A stretch of DNA of 64,000 nt from Virgibacillus indicus (GTDB taxonomy: Bacteria > Bacillota > Bacilli > Bacillales > Amphibacillaceae), in the NCBI RefSeq assembly GCF_002266285.1, contig NZ_NPMS01000005.1:248001-312000 (forward strand), read 5' to 3'. The notes beneath the pieces were generated by a model that made no database searches, had not been told where the DNA came from, and saw only the letters and a program-made list of their open reading frames with translations. Position numbers and translations under genes: made by a program. Of this stretch, positions 56,164 to 64,000 are shown one piece after another (positions within the stretch are counted from its first letter, which is position 1; every line of letters begins with the position of its first letter).

Positions 56164-57300
56164 TCAATCTTTCAGCAGATTTTTTGCAATCACTATATGC
56201 TGAATTTCATTTGTTCCTTCGTATATTTCAGTTACTTTGGCGTCACGGAAAAAGCGTTCTGCCGGATAATCCTCGGTATAACCATAGCCACCGTATATTT
56301 GAACAGCTTCAATAGCCGCTCTCATCGCCGTTTTGGAAGCATACATTTTTGCCATGGATGCTTCTTTGCTGCATGGGACACCTCGTTCAACAAGAGAAGC
56401 GGCCTGATAGACTAATAGCTTTGCAGCCTCCACTTCTGTAGCCATATCTGCAATTTTAAAAGAAATTCCCTGATTATTTGCGATTGGCTTTCCAAATTGC
56501 TCCCGTTCCTTTGCATAGCCAACTGCATGTTCAAGAGCCGCTTCTCCAATACCGAGTGCTTGCGCAGCAATCCCAATTCTCCCGACATTTAAGTTTGCCA
56601 TAGCAATTTTAAATCCATCGCCTTCACTGCCGAGAAGCTGCTCTTTCGGTACAACACACTGGTCAAAGCTTAATTGAACAGTGCTTGAGCCATGCAGTCC
56701 CATTTTTTTTTCCTTTTTACCGACGACGAGCCCTGGCGAATCTTTTTCAACGATAAATGCACTGAGGCCTTTATTGCCTTCACCCGTTCGTGCAAAGGTG
56801 ATGTATGTATCAGCAGCAGCCCCATTGGTAATAAAAACTTTTGATCCATTTAAAATATAATTATCGCCATCTTTTTTCGCCATTGTCTTCATACTTGCAA
56901 CGTCAGACCCTGCACCTGGTTCTGTTACCGCAAAAGCACCTAAATACTCTCCTGAAGCAAGCTTGGGTAAATAGTGTTTCTTTTGCTCTTCGGTTCCGAA
57001 ATATAAAATCGGGTTCGTACCAACGGATGTGTGAACAGATAAGATCACACCAACTGTTGCACTCACTTTCGACAATTCATGAATAGCTATAATATACGAA
57101 GGATAGTCCATTCCGCTTCCGCCATACTCTTCGGGTATTGGGATCCCCATTAATCCAAGTTCTCCCATTTTTTGAATAAGCTCTTTTGGGAACCGGTCTT
57201 CCGTTTCCATTCGTTCTATTTCTTTCGTTATTTCTTTCTGGGCAAAGTCCCGAACCATTTTCCTCATCATTTTCTGTTCCTCTGAAAAATTCATGTTCAT
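56164..57300 (-). CDS. Acyl-CoA dehydrogenase (second copy)
   Basis: A 378-residue paralog of the downstream gene, with the same motifs ([35 protein letters not shown]). The two have diverged clearly, which suggests different substrates, for example short-chain versus branched-chain acyl-CoA. The ATG at 57300 has AAAGGGGG upstream; a second ATG follows two codons on. The 652-bp gap upstream, before hbd, is filled by the long repeat element. Confidence 0.93.
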   Translation of the reverse strand: MNMNFSEEQKMMRKMVRDFAQKEITKEIERMETEDRFPKELIQKMGELGLMGIPIPEEYGGSGMDYPSYIIAIHELSKVSATVGVILSVHTSVGTNPILYFGTEEQKKHYLPKLASGEYLGAFAVTEPGAGSDVASMKTMAKKDGDNYILNGSKVFITNGAAADTYITFARTGEGNKGLSAFIVEKDSPGLVVGKKEKKMGLHGSSTVQLSFDQCVVPKEQLLGSEGDGFKIAMANLNVGRIGIAAQALGIGEAALEHAVGYAKEREQFGKPIANNQGISFKIADMATEVEAAKLLVYQAASLVERGVPCSKEASMAKMYASKTAMRAAIEAVQIYGGYGYTEDYPAERFFRDAKVTEIYEGTNEIQHIVIAKNLLKD

Positions 57301-57381
57301 GCTTATGCCCCCTTTCTGATAGTTTCATGTTGGTTTTTCATGTAAAGCATTTATCTAAATCTTGATTGAAATTTAATTTAC

Positions 57382-57910
57382 AATTTCTATAGACTGCGAC
57401 GTAACTGCTCTGTTAATTTCAACCTCGGATGGATGTTTCGCTGGTTGAACGGGATTATCAGGATTTGGGGTGCTTCTCTGAGCCCAACAGCTAGAAAACA
57501 AGTAGCTACCGGTCACATAGAGCGCTTCTCTAAGCCCAAACAGCCAGAAACAAGTAGCTACCGGTCACATAGAGCGCTTCTCTAAGCCCAAACAGTCAGA
57601 AACAAGTAGCCACCGGTCACGCTTCTCTGAGCCCGACAGCTAGAAAACAAGTAGCTACCGGTCACATAGAGCGCCTCTCTAAGCACAAACAGCCAGAAAC
57701 AAGTAGCTACCGGTCACATAGAGCGCTTCTCTGAGCCCAAACAGCCAGAAACAAGTAGCTACCGGTCACATAGAGCGCTTCTCTGAGCCCAAAAGCTAGA
57801 AATAATTAGCCACCGGTCACATATAGGATATTTCGGTGGATGGCTGATATGATGATAGAAGTGTGGTTATAATTCCTGAGCGGCCGGTGGAATTATCATC
57901 GCTGATTTTA
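57382..57910 (-). repeat. Long dispersed element, copy 2: conserved ends around seven 52-bp units
   Basis: Read on the minus strand this copy has the same left end, tandem core and right end as 16759-17451. It has seven units instead of ten, which accounts for nearly all of the 164-bp length difference. Units are more uniform than in copy 1, suggesting recent amplification; one unit is shortened by about 7 bp. It sits between hbd and the second acyl-CoA dehydrogenase gene. 57301-57381 and 57911-57953 hold nothing recognizable. Confidence 0.92.
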
Positions 57911-57953
57911 GTTAGCAGTTTTCATCAACTGCTCATAGCAACTAACAGTATTA

Positions 57954-58805
57954 TTAGCTATACTGGTAAAAGCCTCTGCCAGTTTTTTTGCCTAGCCAGC
58001 CAGCTTTAACATATTGGCGAAGCAATGGGCATGGACGATATTTGCTGTCGCCAAATCCTTCATGCAGTACTTCCATGATATAAAGGCATGTATCCAGTCC
58101 GATAAAATCAGCCAATGTCAATGGCCCCATCGGATGATTTGTCCCAAGCTTCATCACAGTATCTATGTCTTCTGGTGATGCTACTCCTTCATACACTGTA
58201 TAGATTGCTTCGTTAATCATCGGCATGAGGACGCGGTTTGAAACGAAGCCGGGGAAGTCTTTTACTTCAACAGGCGTTTTGCTTAATTCATTTGTCATTG
58301 TTTGAATGGCATTAAATGTTTCATCACTTGTTTGCAAACCACGGATAATTTCTACTAGCTTCATGACTGGAACCGGATTCATAAAATGCATGCCGATTAC
58401 CTGATCTGGCCGATTTGTTGCAGCAGCAATTTCCGTAATAGGAAGGGATGATGTATTCGATGCTAGTATCGCATGCTTTGGTGCAAAACCATCGAGTTCA
58501 CTGAACACCTTCGTTTTTACATCCATATTTTCAACAACCGCTTCAATAACCAGATCACAATCCCGTGCATCCTTCAGCTGAGTAGAAGATGTTAGTCTGT
58601 TTAATGTATCTGTTTTATCTGTATTGGTTATCCGCTCTTTTTCGACTGCACGGGTCAGCAGCTTTTCTATATTTTTCATCCCTTTTTGAAGGGCTTCCTC
58701 GTTCATATCATTTAATACAACATTAAAACCGGACTGTGCACAGACCTGTGCAATTCCTGCTCCCATCTGTCCGGCACCGATTACCATTACTTTTTTAATT
58801 GCCAT
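57954..58805 (-). CDS. 3-hydroxybutyryl-CoA dehydrogenase
   Basis: Oxidizes (S)-3-hydroxyacyl-CoA to 3-oxoacyl-CoA with NAD. The ATG at 58805 follows AAAGGAGG and gives 283 residues, starting [20 protein letters not shown] with the dinucleotide-binding glycines. The frame runs 43 codons further upstream into the 21-bp repeat array and has no support there. Conserved [15 protein letters not shown] and the catalytic His/Glu region are present. Related to mmgB of B. subtilis. It lacks the enoyl-CoA hydratase domain, and no hydratase gene is seen in the window. Confidence 0.94.
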   Translation of the reverse strand: MAIKKVMVIGAGQMGAGIAQVCAQSGFNVVLNDMNEEALQKGMKNIEKLLTRAVEKERITNTDKTDTLNRLTSSTQLKDARDCDLVIEAVVENMDVKTKVFSELDGFAPKHAILASNTSSLPITEIAAATNRPDQVIGMHFMNPVPVMKLVEIIRGLQTSDETFNAIQTMTNELSKTPVEVKDFPGFVSNRVLMPMINEAIYTVYEGVASPEDIDTVMKLGTNHPMGPLTLADFIGLDTCLYIMEVLHEGFGDSKYRPCPLLRQYVKAGWLGKKTGRGFYQYS

Positions 58806-58878
58806 AAAGGGAATTCCTCCTTTGGGTAGTTGCTTGTGCTTTAAATTATTATTTTTATCATTACTTTGCCTTATAAAG

Positions 58879-59062
58879 TCGTGCGACATCCGGAGAAAGT
58901 CGCGCGGCGTCACTGCTTTATTGGATTGTCGCACGAGTTATTGCCTCAATCGCGCGAGTTCCGACCTGAGTCGCACGACTTTCTCATTGCATCGCGCGGG
59001 TTTTATGCTTTATTGCGCGAATTCAGCTAAGTGTCGCGCGAGCTGCAGTCTTATCACGCAAC
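58879..59062. repeat. 21-bp-period array with TCGCGCGA core
   Basis: TCGYRCGA-like cores start at 58879, 58900, 58929, 58950, 58971, 58992, 59013, 59034 and 59054. Intervals are 21, 29, 21, 21, 21, 21, 21 and 20 bp. The spacers differ. It occupies the gap between the thiolase and hbd genes. Confidence 0.9.
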
Positions 59063-59089
59063 TTCGGCTGAGAGCAGTGTGCTTAGCAG

Positions 59090-60277
59090 CTAGTTCTTCG
59101 GCACTTCAATTAAGACAGCATCACCCTGGCCGCCGCCGCTGCAGATTGCTGCAATTCCGATTCCCCCGCCACGGCGTTTTAGTTCATGTATTAATGTCAG
59201 GATAATTCGCGCTCCACTTGCGCCAATCGGGTGACCAAGTGCAACCGCCCCGCCGTTCACATTCACTTTTTCATTATCGATACCGGCAATTTTTCCACTT
59301 GCCAATGAGACTGCTGCGAAGGCTTCATTAATTTCATATAAATCAATATCATCTTTTGTATAACCTGTTTTCTCAAGCAGTTTATTAATAACAAGGCCTG
59401 GGGTCTGAGGAAAGTTTTCCGCTTCAACAGCAACTTCTGCATGGCCCAGCACTGTTGCCATTGGAGTTTTCCCTAATTCTTCAGCTTTTTCATCTGACAT
59501 AACAACAAAGGCACATGCACCGTCATTTACTCCAGGTGCATTTCCAGCAGTAATGGTACCATCTTTGCTGAATGCTGAACGTAACTTCGCAAGCTTCTCC
59601 AGACTCGTATCCTTTCGAGGCGCTTCATCTGTATCTACTACAATTGGATTCCCTTTACGCTGCGGTACTTCTACAGGGATAATTTCCTCTGCCAGTTTAC
59701 CAGATTCAATTGCTTCAACTGCGCGCTGATGACTGCGGTAGGACCATTCATCCTGTGCTTCTCTCGTTAACTCAAATTCTTCCGCTGTTGAATTTCCGTA
59801 ATTCCCCATGTGGACACCATTAAACGAACATGTCAATCCATCATGGACCATCATATCCTTAACTGTTTTATCTCCCATTCGATTTCCCCAGCGTGCATCT
59901 GGAAGAAAGTAAGGGGCATTGCTCATGCTCTCCATTCCACCAGCAACTATCACTTCTTCATCTCCCAGGCGAATGAGCTGATCAGCTAGCGTTACACTTC
60001 TTAACCCAGAAGCGCAAACTTTATTAATTGTTTCGGTTTTTACATCCCATGGTATTCCTGCTTCACGCGCTGCCTGTCTGGAAGGAATTTGCCCCTGTCC
60101 ACCCTGAAGTACATTACCGATTATTACCTCATCGATTTGCGAGCCGTCCATTTCAGCACGGTTCAGTGCTTCTTTGATTGCAATACCGCCTAACTGTGAT
60201 GCAGTAAATGGCCTTAAAGCTCCACCAAATTTGCCAAATGGGGTTCTTGCTCCTGAAACGATTACAGTTTTTCTCAT
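59090..60277 (-). CDS. Acetyl-CoA C-acyltransferase (thiolase)
   Basis: A 395-residue thiolase: nucleophile Cys88 ([12 protein letters not shown]), His in [16 protein letters not shown], and the second Cys in [13 protein letters not shown]. It could be an acetoacetyl-CoA thiolase or a degradative 3-ketoacyl-CoA thiolase; the sequence resembles the AtoB/MmgA side. It lies 91 bases after fadF and before hbd, so it takes part in the last beta-oxidation steps. It is likely in one transcript with fadF. Confidence 0.94.
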   Translation of the reverse strand: MRKTVIVSGARTPFGKFGGALRPFTASQLGGIAIKEALNRAEMDGSQIDEVIIGNVLQGGQGQIPSRQAAREAGIPWDVKTETINKVCASGLRSVTLADQLIRLGDEEVIVAGGMESMSNAPYFLPDARWGNRMGDKTVKDMMVHDGLTCSFNGVHMGNYGNSTAEEFELTREAQDEWSYRSHQRAVEAIESGKLAEEIIPVEVPQRKGNPIVVDTDEAPRKDTSLEKLAKLRSAFSKDGTITAGNAPGVNDGACAFVVMSDEKAEELGKTPMATVLGHAEVAVEAENFPQTPGLVINKLLEKTGYTKDDIDLYEINEAFAAVSLASGKIAGIDNEKVNVNGGAVALGHPIGASGARIILTLIHELKRRGGGIGIAAICSGGGQGDAVLIEVPKN

Positions 60278-60368
60278 GTAAAAATTCCTCCTTTAAAAGT
60301 TTGATTGAACGCTCGCTCGACTAATATTCTTTAAGAAAGAGGGGACGAATTCTTTCCCCTCTTCATGA

Positions 60369-62477
60369 TTAAGCTGTCTTCGATTCCTCTTCTACCAGAA
60401 CGGAAAGTGCCAGGATTTCAGCAACATCCATTGTACTGATATCTTCTTCCACTTCTTTTGCTTTTGTTCCATCACTTAACATGGTCAGACAGTATGGACA
60501 TGCACTGGAAATCATAGTTGGCTCCACAGCCATTGCCTGTTCTGTACGGGCAACATTTATGCGATTACCAGTAGTTTCTTCTGTCCACATTAGACCACCA
60601 CCAGCACCACAGCACATTCCATTTTCCTTATTACGATCCATTTCCACCAGTTCAAGACCTGGAATCGATCTTAGGATTTCCCTTGGCGGATCATACACAC
60701 CATTATATCTTCCCAAATAACAGGAATCATGGTAGGTCAATCTTTCATTGATCGCAAGGTTCGGCTTCAATTTTCCATTCATGACCAGATCGTAAAGCAT
60801 TTGCGTATGGTGCAACACTTCTGCCTCAAACCCAAAATCAGGGTATTCATTTTTAAATATATTATAGGCATGTGGATCAATCGTAACAATTTTCTTCACA
60901 TCATGTTTATTAAATTCTTTAATATTCTTTTCGGCAATTTCCTGGAATAAAAATTCATTCCCGATACGGCGTGCTGTATCCCCGGAATTTGCTTCTTTAT
61001 TTCCAAGAATTGCAAAACTGATGTCAGCCTGATTCATAAGCTTAGCAAAAGCAAGTGCGATTTTTTGACTGCGGCTGTCATAAGAGCCCATTGAGCTTAC
61101 CCAAAAAAGATATTCAAACTCTTTATCTTCTTTCTTCAATTCTTTCACTGTTGGGATATAAGCAGATTCATCCTGCTCACGCCATTTAATACGGTCTTTT
61201 TTCGATAGTCCCCAAGGGTTACCCTGACGCTCGATGTTCATTACCGCACGCTGTACATCCTGATCCATCTTACCCTCAGTCATAACAAGATAGCGGCGCA
61301 TATCAATAATTGTTCCAACATGCTCATTGTTTACCGGGCAGGCATCTTCACAGTTTCGGCATGTTGTACAGCCTGAAAGTTCCTCTGCTGTAATGACATC
61401 CCCGATAAGGCTTGCACTTTGTACAGTAGCTGCTGCTTCATTTCCTGCACTCGCAAGATTTCCGTTCGTATTTGAAAAAGCATAGGAAGGAACCCATGGT
61501 GTTTTACCGGTAATTGCAGCGCCCTTTTCGGTTAAATGATCACGAACTTTGACCATAATATCCATTGGTGACAGCATCTTACCTGTTCCAGAGGCTGGAC
61601 AAACATCGGTACAGCGCCCACATTCCACACAGGCATAAAAGTCGATCATTTGATGCTGTTCAAAATCTTCTACTTTTCCGACACCAAACGAAATTTCTTC
61701 TTCACTTTCTTCCGTCTCTTCATCAATATCAAAATCAATTTTTTTCAATTTCCCTGGTACTCGTTTACTTAAGAACACATTAATTGGTGCTGCAATTAAG
61801 TGTGCGTGTTTCGATTGCGGTACATAGACAAGGAAGGAGAGAATCGTAATGGTGTGAACCCACCATGCTATGTAGAATACAACCATTGCTGCTGATCCTG
61901 ACATCCAGCCAAAAGCTAAAGCTATTAAACTGGCAACAGGCTCTGTCCATGCCGCCTCATGTCCATGCCAGATTTGTGCCATACCATTACCAACCAAAAC
62001 TGAAACCATTAAAGTACCAATGAAAACCAGAACCAGCCCAGCTTTAAATCCCCTTTTTAAGCGAACCAGTTTTTCCATATACCTGCGATAAAATGCCCAG
62101 GCCACTGCTACCAGGATCATTAATGTAACCAGCTCCTGGAAGAAAACAAATCCCGGATAAAAGATCCCAAAAGGCAGGTGATTGCCTGGAGAAAGACCTT
62201 TAACAAACATATCAATCGCACCAAATTGTACGAGAAGAAACCCGTAAAACATCATGACATGAATTGTACCGGACTTCTTATCTTTTAACAGTTTCGACTG
62301 ACCAAAAACGATCTTGCCTATCCGGCGAAACCGTTCTTTAAAATCACGGTCAAATTCTGATTTCCGCCCTAGTTTTATATATGCTATTCTCGTTGCTACA
62401 ACTTTGGCAAACAAGTATATACCATATATAGTAACTGCAATAAATGCTAATAGATTTATCAGCAAAAATGTATTCAT
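60369..62477 (-). CDS. fadF: FadF-like iron-sulfur oxidoreductase
   Basis: A membrane-bound heterodisulfide-reductase-like protein thought to pass electrons from acyl-CoA dehydrogenase/ETF to the quinone pool. The 702 residues contain about five to six membrane segments (4-25, 72-92, 108-130, 146-164, 180-220) and two [4Fe-4S] motifs: C283-x2-C286-x2-C289-x3-C293, and CTTCRNCEDACP. Cys-rich CCG-type domains follow (YHDSCYLGRYN and MCCGAGGG). B. subtilis fadF lies next to acdA and is repressed by FadR; a matching operator is upstream here. Confidence 0.92.
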   Translation of the reverse strand: MNTFLLINLLAFIAVTIYGIYLFAKVVATRIAYIKLGRKSEFDRDFKERFRRIGKIVFGQSKLLKDKKSGTIHVMMFYGFLLVQFGAIDMFVKGLSPGNHLPFGIFYPGFVFFQELVTLMILVAVAWAFYRRYMEKLVRLKRGFKAGLVLVFIGTLMVSVLVGNGMAQIWHGHEAAWTEPVASLIALAFGWMSGSAAMVVFYIAWWVHTITILSFLVYVPQSKHAHLIAAPINVFLSKRVPGKLKKIDFDIDEETEESEEEISFGVGKVEDFEQHQMIDFYACVECGRCTDVCPASGTGKMLSPMDIMVKVRDHLTEKGAAITGKTPWVPSYAFSNTNGNLASAGNEAAATVQSASLIGDVITAEELSGCTTCRNCEDACPVNNEHVGTIIDMRRYLVMTEGKMDQDVQRAVMNIERQGNPWGLSKKDRIKWREQDESAYIPTVKELKKEDKEFEYLFWVSSMGSYDSRSQKIALAFAKLMNQADISFAILGNKEANSGDTARRIGNEFLFQEIAEKNIKEFNKHDVKKIVTIDPHAYNIFKNEYPDFGFEAEVLHHTQMLYDLVMNGKLKPNLAINERLTYHDSCYLGRYNGVYDPPREILRSIPGLELVEMDRNKENGMCCGAGGGLMWTEETTGNRINVARTEQAMAVEPTMISSACPYCLTMLSDGTKAKEVEEDISTMDVAEILALSVLVEEESKTA

Positions 62478-62611
62478 TGCCCTGTTCCCCCTCTATATCT
62501 AGTATATTATCAGATTTGCCTATAATGATGACAGCGATTTCATTTTTCAGATAAATAAATCATCAAAAATAGGCCTAACCAAGATAATTTTCCTTATCTA
62601 TACTCTAATAG

Positions 62612-62632
62612 TGAATGAGCATTCAGTCAAGA
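62612..62632 (-). promoter_or_regulatory. FadR-like operator overlapping the putative fadF promoter
   Basis: TGAATGAGCATTCAGTCA (62612-62629 on plus) matches about 15 of 18 positions of the B. subtilis FadR consensus TGAATGAMTANTCATTCA. On the minus strand a -35 box TTGACT (62627-62632) overlaps it, and a weak -10 (TAGAGT) follows after 17 bases. Confidence 0.65.
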
Positions 62633-62665
62633 GGTTTTTTTATTAAATGATAATTGTCATATTTT

Positions 62666-62703
62666 TAAAAAAGGCTGTCTCCCCAGCTCTTGGGAAACAA
62701 CCT
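62666..62703 (-). terminator. Terminator after argS
   Basis: AGGTTGTTTCCC pairs with GGGAGACAGCCT (G-U pairs) around a short loop on the minus strand, followed by six T residues. Confidence 0.88.
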
Positions 62704-62713
62704 ATTGAAATAG

Positions 62714-64000
62714 TTACATCTTTTCCGGTGCAGTTACACCAATAAGACGAAGTGCATTAGCCAATGTAATACGTACTGCCTTCATTAATGCAATACGGGC
62801 AAATGTCTGCTCTTTATTTTCCGGATCAATCACTTTTTCTGCATTATAAAAGCTGTGCAGCAGGGATGCTAAATCAAATACATACTGGGTAACTTTATGT
62901 GGTGTATGCTTTTGGGCTGCTTCAGTCACTGTTTGTGGAAATTCACCTAATTTTTTAAGGAGATCCACTTCCTTTTCAGCTGTAAGCAATCCTGCATCAA
63001 AGTCCTTATTAACTGAAAATCCTTTTTCCTCAGCCTGCTTCAGCATCGTACATATACGTGCATGAGCGTACTGCACATAATACACTGGATTTTCATTGGA
63101 CTCTGACCGTGCCAGATCCATATCAAAATCAAGCTGCGAGTCATTGGAACGGGCTACAAAGAAGTAGCGTACTGCATCAATTCCAACCTCTTCCATTAAT
63201 TCTCTTAAAGCAACCGCTTTTCCTGTACGTTTACTCATCCGGACTTTTTCTCCGCCTTCAAACAGGTTTACCATTTGAATAATTTTTACGTCAAATTGCT
63301 CTGCCGAATAGCCGAGTGCTTGAATAGCTGCACGCATTCTTGGAATATATCCATGATGATCTGCGCCCCATACATTAATAATTTTATCAAATCCGCGTTC
63401 TAATTTATTTTTATGATAGGCGATATCAGGAGTCAGATACGTATAGCTGCCATCCTGTTTAATTAATACGCGATCCTTATCATCATCGAATTCGGTTGTC
63501 TTAAACCAAGTAGCTCCGTCCTTTTCAAAGATAAAGCCTTTTTCGTCCAAGGTCTTCAGCGCATTCGTAATTTTATTTTCCTTGTATAACGATCTTTCAG
63601 AAAACCAATTATCAAATTGCACGCCAAAGTCAGCAAGGTCCTTTTCAATTTTTCCAAGTTCATAGTTCAGACCATATTCTTTAAAAAATGCCAGGCGCTC
63701 TTCTCTGTCAGTATTAACCCATTTGTCCCCAAATTCAGCAGCTAATGTTTTTCCAATTTCCATAATATCCTGTCCATGGTAGCCATCTTCAGGCATTTCA
63801 GCATTATTTCCAAGCGCCTGCAGGTAACGTGCCTCAACGGATAAAGCTAAATTATCAATCTGATTTCCTGCATCATTTATATAATATTCACGTTCCACCT
63901 GGTAGCCGGAAGCATCCAGAATGTTACATAAAACATCTCCAAATGCAGCACCACGGGCATGTCCCAGATGCAAATCACCGGTAGGATTGACCGAAACAAA
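62714..64000 (-). CDS. argS: Arginyl-tRNA synthetase (5' end outside window)
   Basis: Charges tRNA-Arg. The frame is open to the right edge, beginning there with [20 protein letters not shown], which contains the class I HxGH signature. The N-terminal ~125 residues are outside. The KMSKS-like loop is [11 protein letters not shown]. The C-terminal DALR anticodon-binding domain ends [11 protein letters not shown]. In B. subtilis argS is also near the ywj genes. Its promoter and any leader control are not visible. Confidence 0.96.
   Translation of the reverse strand, partial: FVSVNPTGDLHLGHARGAAFGDVLCNILDASGYQVEREYYINDAGNQIDNLALSVEARYLQALGNNAEMPEDGYHGQDIMEIGKTLAAEFGDKWVNTDREERLAFFKEYGLNYELGKIEKDLADFGVQFDNWFSERSLYKENKITNALKTLDEKGFIFEKDGATWFKTTEFDDDKDRVLIKQDGSYTYLTPDIAYHKNKLERGFDKIINVWGADHHGYIPRMRAAIQALGYSAEQFDVKIIQMVNLFEGGEKVRMSKRTGKAVALRELMEEVGIDAVRYFFVARSNDSQLDFDMDLARSESNENPVYYVQYAHARICTMLKQAEEKGFSVNKDFDAGLLTAEKEVDLLKKLGEFPQTVTEAAQKHTPHKVTQYVFDLASLLHSFYNAEKVIDPENKEQTFARIALMKAVRITLANALRLIGVTAPEKM

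Noticed and set aside
60290..60325. TetR operator upstream of the thiolase gene (TGAACGCTCGCTCG)
   Set aside because: Only four of six half-site bases match; too weak without other sites to compare.

Overview
The window looks like a core chromosomal stretch of a low-to-moderate GC, endospore-forming member of the Bacillaceae, most like the Virgibacillus/Oceanobacillus/Lentibacillus group. The reasons are sporulation genes (spoIIQ, spoIID, spoIIR, spo0F), Bacillus-type gene order, strong AGGAGG ribosome-binding sites, GTG/TTG starts and a dense set of intergenic repeats. Every convincing gene is on the minus strand, so transcription runs from the right edge to the left edge. No tRNA, rRNA, CRISPR, prophage structural gene or insertion sequence is visible.

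In transcription order, the right end (64000 to 50100) holds the 3' part of argS and then a fatty-acid/branched-chain acyl-CoA degradation block: fadF-like iron-sulfur oxidoreductase, thiolase, 3-hydroxyacyl-CoA dehydrogenase, two acyl-CoA dehydrogenases, a MeaB-like GTPase, a TetR regulator and the fused isobutyryl-CoA mutase icmF. A FadR-like operator overlaps the putative fadF promoter. Next (49900 to 36900) is the Bacillus-type block rpoE, pyrG (with a GGG-start attenuator leader), spo0F, fbaA, tal, murAB, glpX, rho, rpmE2, tdk, prfA, prmC. It continues (36900 to 27700) as spoIIR, ywlB, ywlC, mntP, ywlE, an inserted chemotaxis receptor, rpiB, ywlG, glyA, upp. A DnaA-box cluster lies between ywlB and ywlC.

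Between upp and the ATP synthase operon, a tiny C-terminal remnant of what looks like a UDP-GlcNAc 2-epimerase gene survives, followed by a Vpr-like subtilase. Then come atpIBEFHAGDC, ywzB, ywmB and murAA. A complete nine-gene murein-peptide uptake and recycling set, dppABCDE-ykfABCD, with CodY-like boxes upstream, sits between murAA and spoIID-spoIIQ. The left edge carries part of an AimR-like (arbitrium-receptor-like) protein without a helix-turn-helix domain.

The most unusual content is intergenic. Two copies of a long element with conserved ends and a core of 52-bp tandem units lie 40 kb apart in opposite orientation. A third array has the same 52-bp period and a related half-unit. Three short-period arrays repeat a different 6-9 bp core every 20 or 21 bp, one of them split into two facing halves. 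All periods are near whole numbers of DNA helical turns. A terminal-inverted-repeat element (261 bp) has a 41-bp reduced relative 18 kb away. These arrays are the best candidates for something undescribed.
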